Positions 26,033-35,467 of a stretch of DNA of 64,000 bases are shown here, one piece after another. The DNA lies in the NCBI GenBank assembly GCA_900766055.1, contig CAAFTZ010000002.1:6301-70300 (forward strand). The letters are read 5' to 3'. The notes below the pieces were generated by a model, which worked only from the letters and a program-made list of their open reading frames with translations, searched no databases and had not been told where the DNA came from. The stretch's first letter is position 1, and every line of letters starts with the position of its first letter. This DNA comes from an uncultured Parasutterella sp. (GTDB lineage Bacteria; Pseudomonadota; Gammaproteobacteria; Burkholderiales; Burkholderiaceae_F). The position numbers and the translations under genes are program-made.

Positions 26033-27406
26033 ATGCTTACAGAACGCGAGGTCATCTCCACGCTGGATATGCTCAGAAGCGAACATTTGGATGTTCGTAC
26101 CGTGACCCTGGGCTTGAACTTATTCGATTGTGCAAGCGATAACTTCGACACCTTCGCTTACCGCGTCCGCTCCAAAATTAATCGCCATGCCAAGAACCTC
26201 GTTGCCATCTGCAACGAGGTCGGCGACCGCTACGGTATTCCCGTTGTCAATAAGCGTATTACGGTCTCTCCGATCGGAACTGTCTGTGCCGGATACAGCC
26301 GTGACCAGATGGTCAAGGTCTGCAAACTCTTAGACGACTGCGCCACCGACGCCGGCGTCGACTTCTTGGGCGGCTTCGGCGCCTTGGTCGAAAAAGGCAT
26401 TACGCAGGGAGAAAGAAACCTGATTGATGCGCTGCCTGAAGCTTTGGCAACCACGAACCACGTTTGCTCTTCCATCAACGTCGGCCGCACTCGCACCGGC
26501 ATCAATATGGACGCAGTCAAACTGATGGGTCAAAGAGTGCTGGATGTGGCTGCTGCAACTGCTGACCGCGACGGTCTCGGCTGCTGCAAACTGGTTGTCT
26601 TCTGCAATATTCCGGAAGACGTACCCTTCATGGCCGGCGGCTATCTCGGCGTCGGCGAAGCCGATGCGGTGATCAGCGTCGGTGTTTCCGGTCCGGGCGT
26701 TGTGAAAAAAGCAATTGACCGCGCCGTTCGCAGAAGAGGCGAGCAGGTCTCGATTACAGAAATTGCTGAAATCATTAAGACCACTGCTTTTAAGGTGACG
26801 AAGGTCGGTCAGCTGATCGGTACTGAAGTTGCCGAAAAAATGAATCTGCCTTTCGGTGTGGCTGACCTGTCTCTGGCCCCGACACCTGAGGTCGGCGACT
26901 CCGTCGGTGAAATCTTCCAGAGCGTTGGTTTGTCCTCTATCGGAGCTCCGGGGTCTACTGCCGTGCTCGCCATGCTGAACGATGCCGTGAAGAAGGGCGG
27001 TGTTTTTGCCTCCTCTTCCGTCGGCGGACTCTCCGGTGCCTTCATTCCCGTGAGTGAAGATGCGGCCATTGCCGATGCCGCCGCTAAAGGCCTCCTGACA
27101 CTCGAAAAACTCGAAGCCATGACCTGCGTTTGCTCTGTCGGTCTCGATATGATCGCGATCCCGGGTGACACGCCGGCTGACGTCATCTCCGCCATCATCG
27201 CCGATGAAAGCGCAATCGGTATGATCAATGCCAAGACCACGGCTGTCCGTCTCATCCCCGTTCCCGACAAGACGGTCGGTGAACGCGCTGAATTCGGCGG
27301 CTTGCTCGGCGGCGCCGATATTATGGCTGTTCAAAAGGGTTCGGCTGCCGGCTTCATCAACCGCGGCGGACGCATCCCGGCCCCGATTCACAGCTTCAAG
27401 AACTAA
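26033..27406 (+). CDS. UPF0210 (DUF711/PFL-like) family protein
   Basis: A soluble protein of 457 residues of the UPF0210 family. Recognisable stretches are CSSINVGRTRTGINMDAV, FMAGGYLGVGEADAVISVGV, GVADLSLAPTPEVGDSVGEI and the C-terminal GGRIPAPIHSFKN. It is rich in Gly, Ala and Cys. Family members are sometimes labelled PFL-like because of fold similarity, but no enzymatic activity is established to my knowledge. It lies between an ACT protein and a RidA-type imine deaminase, which suggests amino-acid or imine metabolism. Confidence 0.88.
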   Translation: MLTEREVISTLDMLRSEHLDVRTVTLGLNLFDCASDNFDTFAYRVRSKINRHAKNLVAICNEVGDRYGIPVVNKRITVSPIGTVCAGYSRDQMVKVCKLLDDCATDAGVDFLGGFGALVEKGITQGERNLIDALPEALATTNHVCSSINVGRTRTGINMDAVKLMGQRVLDVAAATADRDGLGCCKLVVFCNIPEDVPFMAGGYLGVGEADAVISVGVSGPGVVKKAIDRAVRRRGEQVSITEIAEIIKTTAFKVTKVGQLIGTEVAEKMNLPFGVADLSLAPTPEVGDSVGEIFQSVGLSSIGAPGSTAVLAMLNDAVKKGGVFASSSVGGLSGAFIPVSEDAAIADAAAKGLLTLEKLEAMTCVCSVGLDMIAIPGDTPADVISAIIADESAIGMINAKTTAVRLIPVPDKTVGERAEFGGLLGGADIMAVQKGSAAGFINRGGRIPAPIHSFKN

Positions 27407-27421
27407 GAGAAGGAAACCAAT

Positions 27422-27778
27422 ATGCCCGAGATTAAACGTATCGAGCCCGGACGCCGCTTCAGCGAAGCGGTGGTCTGCGACGGAGTGGTCTATATCTCCG
27501 GACAAGTGGATTTAACCCGCAGCCGCGATCCGAAAGTACAGACCGCAGAAGTCCTCAAAACCATTGACGACCTGCTGGCCAAAGCCGGTTCGGACAAGGA
27601 GCACATTCTTCGCTGTACTGTCTATCTTTCGAATATGGGCTACTTTTCCGAGATGAATCAGGCTTGGGAAGAATGGGTGAGCAAAACCAATCCCCCGGCC
27701 CGATCCGTCCTCGAGTCTGCACTTCCCGATCCGTCCTGGAAAGTACAGATTTCAACAGTCGCAGTTGTAGTGGATTAA
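27422..27778 (+). CDS. RidA/YjgF-family protein
   Basis: A protein of 118 residues of the Rid family. Many members hydrolyse reactive enamines and imines such as 2-aminoacrylate. The conserved arginine needed for deaminase activity appears present in NPPARSVLE, and the trimer-forming fold is suggested by VYISGQVDL and LRCTVYLSNMGYFSEMNQ. It is the third gene of the ACT-UPF0210-RidA cluster, 15 bases after UPF0210. Its exact subgroup within the Rid family is not clear from the sequence alone. Confidence 0.88.
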   Translation: MPEIKRIEPGRRFSEAVVCDGVVYISGQVDLTRSRDPKVQTAEVLKTIDDLLAKAGSDKEHILRCTVYLSNMGYFSEMNQAWEEWVSKTNPPARSVLESALPDPSWKVQISTVAVVVD

Positions 27779-27790
27779 CGAGCGAAAATT

Positions 27791-27818
27791 TAGACAAATC
27801 AGACAGATTCGGTAAAAT
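27791..27818 (+). promoter_or_regulatory. Possible relA promoter
   Basis: TAGACA (27791-27796), a 16-base spacer and TAAAAT (27813-27818), about 70 bases ahead of relA. The -35 is imperfect. Similar TAAAAT boxes precede thrS, ndk, hflK and hfq in this window. Confidence 0.4.
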
Positions 27819-27884
27819 TACGCATCCTTTTGTAGAAGGTAGTTTCTGTATCAGGACTGCCTTCTTTTGTTTAGTGGTAAAAGA

Positions 27885-29996
27885 ATGGAAGAATCTGCTC
27901 CGACTCTTAATTTGGCTGATGTCCGTCGTATCATTGAGCCTCTTTACGAGGGTCAGAAACTTTTCACAGGCGAGTCCGTAATGGCTCATGCCGAGGGCGT
28001 CGTGGATATCCTTCGCGGCATTCGCGATGACGATGACCTCCTGGCAGCAGCCTATCTTTTTTGTGTTTGGAACCAACTCAAAAATCCGAAAGAGTGGCTG
28101 ACCAAACACTTCGGAAAACAAGTCTGCGAACTTGTCGCAAATCTCAAAGTCGTTATTGACGTGAGCGAGAAGGCCCGCTCACGCGAGGGAGAGGCACGCA
28201 TCAGTCAGCAGCCCGACGCCGTACGCCGTCTGCTGCTTGCTCTGTGTACCGATCTCCGCGTGGTATTGCTTCGCTTGGCTTCGCGTCTTCAGACGCTGCG
28301 CTATTTCGCAGCGACCAAAGCTCCGGGTGCAAAAGAATACGGTGCCGAGACTTTGGCGCTTTACGCTCCGCTTGCCAACCGTTTGGGTATTTGGCAGATG
28401 AAGTGGGAGCTTGAAGATCTGTCTCTGCGCTTTACCGAACCGGAAGTTTTTCACACGATCGCCAATAATCTTGAAGAAACCCGTGAAGAGCGTGTGGCTT
28501 CTATTCAGGAAGCAGTACGCAGAATTCAGGCATTACTGGCCTCCCGCGGAATTCAGGCGTCTGTCTCCGGACGTCCGAAACACATCTATTCCATCTGGAA
28601 AAAGATGTGCAAGAAGAACCTGAAGTTCGAACAGCTCTTTGACGTTCGGGCCATCCGTATCATCGTGGATTCAGTAGAAAAGTGCTACGAGACGCTTTCG
28701 CTGATTCAGGAATCTTTCGAAGTTCTTTCGAAAGAATTCGACGATTACATTGCAAAACCGAAACCCAACGGTTATCAGTCTTTGCACACCGTGATTGTCG
28801 GTTCCAGAGGAAAACCGCTCGAGATCCAGATTCGAACCCGCGCGATGCACGAGTTCGCAGAACTCGGTGTGGCCGCACACTGGCGCTACAAAGAAGGCTC
28901 TAAACGCAAGGCCGGCGAACACGAAGAAGATCGTGTGGCTTGGTTGCGCCAGATGCTGGCTTGGGAGAGTGACGTTCAGGCTGCTCCGACGCCGGAAGCC
29001 GCTAAAGACGAACATATCTACGTTCTGACGCCGCAGGGCAAAGTCCTTGATCTTCCTGCCGGCAGTACGCCGATCGACTTCGCCTACCTTCTGCATACCG
29101 AACTCGGCCACCGCTGCCGCGGCGCCAAGGTTGACGGTGTGATGGTTCCGCTGAATACCAAACTTCAGAGCGGCCAAACGGTTGAGATTATCGCGGCCAA
29201 AGTCGGAGCCCCGAGCCGAGACTGGTTAAATCCGGATTTGGGCTTTACGGCTTCGCCGAGATCTCGTACGAAAGTTCGTCAGTGGTTCAATGCCCAGGAA
29301 ATGGAGCAGGCGCTCACAGCAGGCCGTGAAAAAATTGACAAGGACTTGGCACGTTTGGGTAAAACGGCTGTCAAGCTTGAAGATTTGGCTAAGCGCTTGG
29401 GCTTTAGCACCGTTGATGACCTGTGTTTGGCTGCCGGAAAAGATGAACTCGGCCAAAAAGCGATTGAAAACGTTTTAGCGCCTCGTCCGCAGAAGAATCC
29501 GCAGGAAGAAGAAAAGCTGGAAACCGCGGCTCCGAAGAAAACCTCCGAGCACGAGAAAGGCAAGATTCTGGTGGTGGGCGTTGACTCACTGCTGACTCAG
29601 CTGGCTCGCTGCTGTCATCCGGTGCCGCCGGATGAGATCGTCGGTTTCGTGACCCGCGGACGCGGCGTAACGGTGCACCGCGCCGACTGCCCGAACATTC
29701 GTTCTTTGGACGAAGAAGGCCGAGATCGTTTGATTGAAGTCTCCTGGACGCAGGACGAATCTTCCGTTTTCCCGGTCCAGATTTTGGTGATCGCAGCCGA
29801 CCGTATGGGCCTGCTCAAAGATATCTCTGAAATCCTTTCTCGGGAAAAACAGAGTATTTCTGCGATGCAGACTGTCCGCGTGAAAGGCGACGTGCACATG
29901 ACATTCACGATCGAAATCCACGGTAAGGACGATTTGAATCGTACTTTGGCCGCGATTCGCGAGGTTAAAGGCGTGTTTTCAGCAAGAAGAACGTAA
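27885..29996 (+). CDS. relA: (p)ppGpp synthetase RelA
   Basis: A ribosome-associated GTP pyrophosphokinase that makes (p)ppGpp during amino-acid starvation. The order is an N-terminal pseudo-hydrolase domain, the synthetase domain (GRPKHIYSIWKKM, FDVRAIRIIV, EFDDYIAKPKPNGYQSLHT), TGS (HIYVLTPQGKVLDLPAGSTP), a zinc-finger/CC region (LARCCHPVPPDE) and a C-terminal ACT domain. The hydrolase HD motif is replaced (AAYLFCVW), and the EFDD motif marks RelA rather than SpoT. The ATG at 27885 gives 703 residues; a TTG six codons upstream is less likely. A bifunctional SpoT must lie elsewhere. Confidence 0.92.
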   Translation: MEESAPTLNLADVRRIIEPLYEGQKLFTGESVMAHAEGVVDILRGIRDDDDLLAAAYLFCVWNQLKNPKEWLTKHFGKQVCELVANLKVVIDVSEKARSREGEARISQQPDAVRRLLLALCTDLRVVLLRLASRLQTLRYFAATKAPGAKEYGAETLALYAPLANRLGIWQMKWELEDLSLRFTEPEVFHTIANNLEETREERVASIQEAVRRIQALLASRGIQASVSGRPKHIYSIWKKMCKKNLKFEQLFDVRAIRIIVDSVEKCYETLSLIQESFEVLSKEFDDYIAKPKPNGYQSLHTVIVGSRGKPLEIQIRTRAMHEFAELGVAAHWRYKEGSKRKAGEHEEDRVAWLRQMLAWESDVQAAPTPEAAKDEHIYVLTPQGKVLDLPAGSTPIDFAYLLHTELGHRCRGAKVDGVMVPLNTKLQSGQTVEIIAAKVGAPSRDWLNPDLGFTASPRSRTKVRQWFNAQEMEQALTAGREKIDKDLARLGKTAVKLEDLAKRLGFSTVDDLCLAAGKDELGQKAIENVLAPRPQKNPQEEEKLETAAPKKTSEHEKGKILVVGVDSLLTQLARCCHPVPPDEIVGFVTRGRGVTVHRADCPNIRSLDEEGRDRLIEVSWTQDESSVFPVQILVIAADRMGLLKDISEILSREKQSISAMQTVRVKGDVHMTFTIEIHGKDDLNRTLAAIREVKGVFSARRT

Positions 29997-30022
29997 GAGT
30001 TTGCAACAGCGTTGCCTTTGAC

Positions 30023-30051
30023 TTGCACAACTAAAAAAATGACTGTATAGT
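30023..30051 (+). promoter_or_regulatory. tRNA-Val promoter
   Basis: TTGCAC (30023-30028), a 17-base spacer and TATAGT (30046-30051), twelve bases before the first tRNA-Val. It has the same -35, spacer and -10 as the tRNA-Asn promoter. Confidence 0.8.
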
Positions 30052-30063
30052 TTCGACTTCTTC

Positions 30064-30140
30064 AGGCACGTAGCTCAGCTGGTTAGAGCATCACCTTGAC
30101 ATGGTGGGGGTCGTTGGTTCGAGTCCAATCGTGCCTACCA
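30064..30140 (+). tRNA. tRNA-Val (GAC), copy 1
   Basis: A 77-base cloverleaf with acceptor AGGCACG/CGTGCCT, an anticodon loop giving GAC, and encoded CCA. It differs from copy 2 only at the last acceptor pair (G-C here, A-U in copy 2). Confidence 0.97.
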
Positions 30141-30194
30141 AAACTTCTTGTTCTGGTTTGAAGAAGCTGTCTCGCTTTAAGAGACGACAATTTT

Positions 30195-30271
30195 AGGCAC
30201 ATAGCTCAGCTGGTTAGAGCATCACCTTGACATGGTGGGGGTCGTTGGTTCGAGTCCAATTGTGCCTACCA
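30195..30271 (+). tRNA. tRNA-Val (GAC), copy 2
   Basis: A 77-base gene with anticodon GAC and encoded CCA. The acceptor AGGCACA/TGTGCCT carries a compensated change relative to copy 1. It is followed by a strong terminator, so both copies are probably one transcript. Confidence 0.97.
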
Positions 30272-30278
30272 AGATTTC

Positions 30279-30307
30279 GCCCGGTAGCGTAAGCTCCCGG
30301 GCATTTT
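30279..30307 (+). terminator. Terminator of the tRNA-Val unit
   Basis: GCCCGG-T-AGC, tetraloop GTAA, GCT-C-CCGGGC, then TTTT. It starts eight bases after the tRNA and may also serve the converging SPFH gene. Confidence 0.85.
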
Positions 30308-30319
30308 CGTCTTTGCGGA

Positions 30320-31285
30320 TTATTCGGCCTTGGGGCCGGCGGGTGTGGTGGTTGGCTTGCCGTTTTGCTCGCGGATGATCGTCATCGCTGAAGCGACCAT
30401 CGAGCCCATGTCGGCGAGGTTAGCTGGAAGAAGCAGCGTATTGCCTTCCTTAGCAATTTTTCCGAAAGCTTCCACATACTTTTCTGCGACCTGAAGGTTC
30501 ACCGCCTGCATGCCCTGCGGTTCGCTGATAGCCTGAGCAACGGCACGAATGGCTTCCGCCTGTGCTTTGGCGACGGCTTCAATCGCGCGAGCTTCACCTT
30601 CGGCCTTGTTAATGGCAGCTTGCTTCTCGCCTTCGGACTGGGCGATCATGGCCGCTCTTTCGCCTTCTGCAATATTGATTTCTTTTTGCTTTTGGCCTTC
30701 CGAAGTGGCAATGACCGCGCGTTTTTCGCGCTCTGCCGTAATCTGCAGCTGCATCGCGCGCAGAATCTCTTTCGGTGGCGTCAGATCCTTAATTTCATAA
30801 CGCAGGACTTTCACGCCCCAGGTCTGGGCGGCTTCGTCCACGGCCTGGACGACTCTGGCGTTGATCTCTTCACGTTCTTCGAACGTTTTGTCGAGCGACA
30901 TCGTACCGATGACGCTTCTGAGAGATGTCTGCGCAAGCTGTGTAATGGCCATCACGAAGTCGGACGTTCCGTAGCTGGCAAGTTCCGGATTGGTGACCTG
31001 AAAGTAGAGGACACCGTCCACCTGCAGCTGAGTGTTGTCTTTGGTAATGCAGATTTGACTCGATGTGTCCATCGGAATTTCTTTGAGGGTCTGGCGATAG
31101 GCAACGCGGTCGATAATCGGAATGATGAAATTCAGACCCGGCTGAAGCACGGTATGAAATTTTCCGAATCGCTCCACAACCCAGGCTTCCTGCTGGGGTA
31201 CGACGCGAACTGATTTGGCAATGAAGATGACAGCAAAGACCGCCAGCACGATGATAAATAAGGCGAACCCTCCGATCGCTTCCAT
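30320..31285 (-). CDS. SPFH/stomatin-like membrane protein (QmcA type)
   Basis: A membrane-anchored protein of 321 residues. A single N-terminal membrane segment (about residues 5-25) is followed by the SPFH domain (VRVVPQQEAWVVERFGKFH, VDGVLYFQVTNPELASYG) and a long Ala/Glu-rich coiled coil near 170-260. Family members form large rings that organise membrane domains or modulate proteases. It is coupled to an NfeD protein one base upstream, the standard stomatin-NfeD pairing. It is distinct from the HflK-HflC pair at 57.8-60.2 kb. Confidence 0.88.
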   Translation of the reverse strand: MEAIGGFALFIIVLAVFAVIFIAKSVRVVPQQEAWVVERFGKFHTVLQPGLNFIIPIIDRVAYRQTLKEIPMDTSSQICITKDNTQLQVDGVLYFQVTNPELASYGTSDFVMAITQLAQTSLRSVIGTMSLDKTFEEREEINARVVQAVDEAAQTWGVKVLRYEIKDLTPPKEILRAMQLQITAEREKRAVIATSEGQKQKEINIAEGERAAMIAQSEGEKQAAINKAEGEARAIEAVAKAQAEAIRAVAQAISEPQGMQAVNLQVAEKYVEAFGKIAKEGNTLLLPANLADMGSMVASAMTIIREQNGKPTTTPAGPKAE

Positions 31286-31286
31286 A

Positions 31287-31718
31287 TTATTTCTCCTGTT
31301 TGAGTTTGATGATTAAAGTATTTCCGCTCATCCCGACGATCTCCCAAAGGCCGGGAACCACCGGGGAGCCTTTTTCCGGTTTTGCGTCCCAAACGGTTCC
31401 GCGGTAGAAAACTCGAGCTTTGCCGTTTTCTTTCCATTCCTTGACTTCGACGGAGTGTCCGTCGTTGATGTGCTGCAAATGGTCGGCATCCGTGCTTACG
31501 GAGTTTTTCCTTTTCCGATAGGACAGATAAACACAGCCGGCAATGGCAAAGAGGGCAAACGCGAGCAGCTGAAACAGTATTCCTGCTCCGATCACGGCAA
31601 AGATAAAGGCGGCCAATGCGGCTGCACCAATAATGAGCAGGTAGATCGTGCCGAGAAGAATGTCGGCGCCGGCTAATACGACGGCTCCGATCAGCCACAA
31701 ATAAATCATAGAAAACAC
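31287..31718 (-). CDS. NfeD-family membrane protein
   Basis: A short NfeD of 143 residues. Two or three N-terminal membrane segments (MIYLWLIGAVVLAGADILLG, then LAAFIFAVIGAGILFQLLAF) precede a C-terminal OB-fold domain (VEVKEWKENGKARVFYRGTVWDA cut short here). NfeD proteins work with the adjacent SPFH protein in membrane organisation. I prefer the GTG at 31718, which has GGAG eight bases upstream; an ATG at 31709 is possible, and the frame is open to 31754. The start overlaps nothing, but its ribosome site lies at the end of the peptidase gene. Confidence 0.82.
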   Translation of the reverse strand: MFSMIYLWLIGAVVLAGADILLGTIYLLIIGAAALAAFIFAVIGAGILFQLLAFALFAIAGCVYLSYRKRKNSVSTDADHLQHINDGHSVEVKEWKENGKARVFYRGTVWDAKPEKGSPVVPGLWEIVGMSGNTLIIKLKQEK

Positions 31719-31731
31719 TTCATGCGCTCCT

Positions 31732-32985
31732 TTAGGCTTTGTCCAGAGGTGCAATAACGCCGTCTAATCCCGCAAGAACGGACAGCATCAGAATGGACTT
31801 CTGTTCGCAGGCATAGACGCCTTTCGGGTTGAACCATTCTTTAAGCGTATGGGTTCCGTATTCTTCGCCGCCGCGTCCGAGTGTCACGGCAGGGATGCCG
31901 CGCTCAATGGACATGTTGGTATTGGTGCAGCCGCCGGGCAGGAATTTGTAATTTCTGCCGACCGCCTGAGTGGCTAGTTTGGCAAGCTGAATGATCGGAG
32001 CGTCATCCGGCTGAGTTCCGGCCGGGACGTCCAGTGTCTTTTCGATCGAAAGACAGAGTTCTCCTTCGCTGCCTTCTTTCTTTTGTTCGATTTCAACGCC
32101 GCGGCGGGTGGCTTGATAGATTTGTTCTTCTACTTCATTCAGTGCAGCCTGAGAATTTGAACGAGCATTGATCTTGAAGACTGCTTTCTGAGCGATGGCG
32201 TGAATTGCCTGACCGCCTTCGATCAAACTGACGGTCAATGTTGTCTTAGGATCTTTCGGCGGAACGATCTTGGCGATTTCCGCGATGGCCAAGCCTGCGG
32301 CATGGATGGCGCTGACGCGCTCGCACGCTGTCCACGCGTGACCGCCTGGGCCTTCAATCGTGATCTCAAGGTCGATCATGCCGGTGGCGTTGGCGTAAAA
32401 AATTTCTGCCGTCGCGCCGTCAATAGAAATTGTGGTCAGCAGTTTGGTTTTGTCTTTGAGCTGGTCAAGCGTCCAGGCCATGCCTTTCATGCCTCCGAGA
32501 CCTTCTTCGCAGACCGTACCGCAGAAGTAGATATCGTGAACGGGTCGAAGATTTGCCGCTTTAAAAGCTCTCAGAACAGCGAGGTTGGCGGCGATGGCAC
32601 GGGTGTCGTCGCAAATGCCGGGGCAGTGGATACGTCCTTCGGCATCTGTCTCAATCCCTTTGACGTCGCCGAATGAAAAGACGGTGTCCAAATGGCCTTC
32701 AAGTAAAACACTGCAGCCGGTATTGCCGGTCCCATGCAGTTTGCCGATGACGTTGAAGTGCTCGTCCATGTAGATGTCATCTAACCCGGCTTCGCGCAGC
32801 ATACTGAGGTAACGCTCTGCTTTGGCCTTTTCGTGTCCGGTCGGCGCCTCAATCAGTACGAGTTCTTTTTGATCGCGAATCGTTTCGTCGAGATGATCCT
32901 TAACGTATTCGAGCGCCGTCTGTACGGATGGGTTGGTTTTAACGTGTTCTACAGCTTCCACAAGCTTGGGATTGAAGTGTTCCAT
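31732..32985 (-). CDS. M20-family metallopeptidase/deacylase
   Basis: A predicted zinc-dependent aminoacylase or dipeptidase of 417 residues. Metal and catalytic motifs of the M20 family are visible: LLEGHLDTVF (His, Asp), CPGICDDTRAIAANL, CGTVCEEGLGGMKG with paired glutamates, the dimerisation domain around EGPGGHAWTACERVSAIHAA, and a C-terminal GRGGEEYGTHTLKEW. The ATG at 32985 has AGG eight bases upstream; the frame is open further but lacks another good start. The substrate is not evident. Confidence 0.86.
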   Translation of the reverse strand: MEHFNPKLVEAVEHVKTNPSVQTALEYVKDHLDETIRDQKELVLIEAPTGHEKAKAERYLSMLREAGLDDIYMDEHFNVIGKLHGTGNTGCSVLLEGHLDTVFSFGDVKGIETDAEGRIHCPGICDDTRAIAANLAVLRAFKAANLRPVHDIYFCGTVCEEGLGGMKGMAWTLDQLKDKTKLLTTISIDGATAEIFYANATGMIDLEITIEGPGGHAWTACERVSAIHAAGLAIAEIAKIVPPKDPKTTLTVSLIEGGQAIHAIAQKAVFKINARSNSQAALNEVEEQIYQATRRGVEIEQKKEGSEGELCLSIEKTLDVPAGTQPDDAPIIQLAKLATQAVGRNYKFLPGGCTNTNMSIERGIPAVTLGRGGEEYGTHTLKEWFNPKGVYACEQKSILMLSVLAGLDGVIAPLDKA

Positions 32986-33069
32986 TTTCGGACCTTTTTG
33001 TAGTAATTGAAGATTTGGAATAGGTATCCTTGCAACATTCATATTAAGAAAATCGCATAAGGAGCGAAA

Positions 33070-33360
33070 GTGCTAATTTCATTTTTGACGCTGATTCTGT
33101 CGTTTTGCATCGGAATTCTGTCCGGTCTCTTTTTCCGGAAGAGGGTCCCTAATTTTCTCGGGGTGGTGTTGGCCGGTGTCATAGGAGCCTTCATCGGAAT
33201 TTTGGCGACCTATCTCATCCTCAAAGGTCTTCTTTGGACCGAAGTTATCCGCTCAGTGAGTACCGACTGGTTTATTCGCCAATGTATTTGGCTTGCGGTT
33301 CTCGCGATTTTCGGCGTCATCCTCAGCGGGAAAGCGTTTAAGAATAAACCTGAGAAATAA
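33070..33360 (+). CDS. Small membrane protein of unknown function
   Basis: The protein has 96 residues with three predicted membrane helices (about 2-22, 28-52 and 68-88) and a basic C-terminus FKNKPEK. The GTG start has AAGGAG just upstream. It diverges from the M20 peptidase and precedes thrS. I do not recognise the family. Confidence 0.65.
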   Translation: MLISFLTLILSFCIGILSGLFFRKRVPNFLGVVLAGVIGAFIGILATYLILKGLLWTEVIRSVSTDWFIRQCIWLAVLAIFGVILSGKAFKNKPEK

Positions 33361-33525
33361 GTTCAAACGCTAATGAACAGAAGGCTGAAAAGCTGAAAAA
33401 GTAAGGCGTGACTAAGCATTAGGCTCCGGATAGACGGTAAAATCTATTTTTTACGTTCGGCCGGGCCTTTTTGCGTCCGCGGTTGAACTAATCGAATAAT
33501 TTGAAGAATTTTTGGAGAAAGATTA

Positions 33526-35451
33526 ATGATCGAAGTAACTCTGCCCGACGGCTCCAAACGTGAATTCAATTCACCGGTTACCGTAGGTGACGTTGCAGCC
33601 TCTATCGGCGCCGGCCTTGCTCGCGCTGCTTTGGCAGGTAAAGTTAACGGCAAACTCGTGGACCTGTCTCACCCGATTACCGAAAACAGTACGGTTTCGA
33701 TTGTGACTGACAAAGACCCTGAGGGCCTTGAGATCATTCGTCATTCGACCTCTCACTTGATGGCTCAGGCAGTCAAAGAGCTGTACCCGCAGGCCCAGAT
33801 CACGATCGGACCGGTGATTGAAAACGGTTTCTACTACGACTTCTCTCTGCCGAAACATCTGACCAACGAAGATCTGCCGCTCATCGAAAAGAAGATGGAC
33901 GAGATCGTCAAACGCGATCTTCCGATCGTTCGTGAAGAGATGGACCGTGATGAGGCCGTCAAATACTTCAACTCCATCGGCGAGCATTACAAAGCCGAAA
34001 TCATCGGCTCTATCCCTGCCGGTGAAACCATTTCTCTGTACCGTCAGGGTGACTATGTCGACCTTTGCCGCGGACCTCACGTCCCGAGCACCGGTCGCCT
34101 GAAAGTCCATAAGCTGATGAAACTCGCCGGCGCTTACTGGAGAGGTGACAGCAAGAACGAAATGCTGCAGCGAATCTACGGTACCGCCTGGGCTAAGAAA
34201 GACGACATGGCTGCTTATCTCCACATGCTGGAAGAAGCAGAAAAACGCGACCATCGCCGCCTCGGCAAAGAACTCGATCTCTTCCATTTCCAGGAAGAAG
34301 CTCCCGGCCTGATTTTCTGGCATGCACGCGGCTGGGCACTCTGGCAGCAGGTCGAACAATACATGCGCCGTGTTTATCAGGATAACGGTTACCAGGAGGT
34401 TAAGGCACCTCAGCTGTTAGACCGTTCTCTGTGGGAAAAATCCGGCCACTGGTCTAAGTACAAAGAGAATATGTTCACGACAGAGTCGGAAAACCGCTAC
34501 TACGCTCTGAAACCGATGAACTGCCCGGGCCACATTCAGATCTTCAACAGCGCCGTTCGTTCTTACCGCGATCTGCCGATCCGCTACGGTGAGTTCGGCG
34601 CCTGCCACAGAAATGAACCGTCCGGCTCTCTGCACGGTTTGATGCGCGTCCGCGGCTTCACTCAGGACGACGGACATATCTTCTGTACCGAAGATCAGAT
34701 TCTTTCCGAATGCACCGCTTACACCAAGCTCGTTCAGAAGGTCTATGCCGACTACGGCTTTACGGATATCTCTTACAAGATTGCAACACGTCCTGAAAAA
34801 CGTATTGGCGATGATGCAACTTGGGACAAAGCAGAAAAAGCTCTGATGGATGCATTGGATGCTTCCGGCATCAAATATGACATCCTTCCGGGTGAAGGTG
34901 CATTCTACGGCCCGAAGATCGAATACCATCTGCGTGACTCCTTAGGCCGCGGCTGGCAGTGCGGTACGATCCAGGTTGACTTCCAGATGCCGTCTCGTCT
35001 CGGTGCCGAATATGTGACCGAAAGCAACGACAGAGCCACTCCGGTCATGCTTCACCGCGCGATTGTCGGCAGCTTGGAACGCTTCATCGGCATGCTGCTC
35101 GAACACTATGCCGGTCAGCTTCCTCCGTGGCTCGCTCCGGTACAGGTCGCCGTTGCCAACATTACCGACGATCAGGCCGATTACGCTCAGGAAGTGGTTT
35201 CTATGCTCAAAAAGGCGGGTCTTCGCGCCGAAGCAGATTTGCGAAACGGCAAAATTACATATAAGATTCGCGAACTTAGCCTGCAGAAACTTCCTTACAT
35301 CCTCGTTGTCGGAGCTAAGGAAAAGGCAGAAGGTAAAGTCGCGGTTCGAGTTCGCGGCGGCAAGGATCTTGGCGCCATGAGCGTGGAAGACTTTATTAAG
35401 CTCGTTCAGGAAGATGTGGCCACACGCCGCAACGTGAACGAAATTGAATAA
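33526..35451 (+). CDS. thrS: Threonyl-tRNA synthetase
   Basis: Charges and edits tRNA-Thr. The 641 residues show an N-terminal TGS domain (1-62), the editing domain with [11 protein letters not shown], the zinc-binding catalytic core (MNCPGH), motif 2 ([20 protein letters not shown]) and motif 3 ([18 protein letters not shown]), then the anticodon-binding domain. GGAG lies nine bases ahead of the ATG. It leads the thrS-infC-rpmI-rplT cluster. The 165-base leader holds a TAAAAT box (33438-33443) and small hairpins, but I cannot identify a ThrRS-binding operator. Confidence 0.97.
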   Translation: MIEVTLPDGSKREFNSPVTVGDVAASIGAGLARAALAGKVNGKLVDLSHPITENSTVSIVTDKDPEGLEIIRHSTSHLMAQAVKELYPQAQITIGPVIENGFYYDFSLPKHLTNEDLPLIEKKMDEIVKRDLPIVREEMDRDEAVKYFNSIGEHYKAEIIGSIPAGETISLYRQGDYVDLCRGPHVPSTGRLKVHKLMKLAGAYWRGDSKNEMLQRIYGTAWAKKDDMAAYLHMLEEAEKRDHRRLGKELDLFHFQEEAPGLIFWHARGWALWQQVEQYMRRVYQDNGYQEVKAPQLLDRSLWEKSGHWSKYKENMFTTESENRYYALKPMNCPGHIQIFNSAVRSYRDLPIRYGEFGACHRNEPSGSLHGLMRVRGFTQDDGHIFCTEDQILSECTAYTKLVQKVYADYGFTDISYKIATRPEKRIGDDATWDKAEKALMDALDASGIKYDILPGEGAFYGPKIEYHLRDSLGRGWQCGTIQVDFQMPSRLGAEYVTESNDRATPVMLHRAIVGSLERFIGMLLEHYAGQLPPWLAPVQVAVANITDDQADYAQEVVSMLKKAGLRAEADLRNGKITYKIRELSLQKLPYILVVGAKEKAEGKVAVRVRGGKDLGAMSVEDFIKLVQEDVATRRNVNEIE

Positions 35452-35467
35452 CTAATTGGAGACGAAA

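Noticed and set aside
26330..27505. A 391-residue minus-strand frame across UPF0210.
   Set aside because: It is antisense to a conserved family and reads as a His/Asp/Gly-rich shadow translation without any domain.
30320..31718. A second HflK-HflC pair.
   Set aside because: The gene order is SPFH protein plus NfeD, and the sequence is of the stomatin/QmcA type; true hflK and hflC are at 57.8-60.2 kb.
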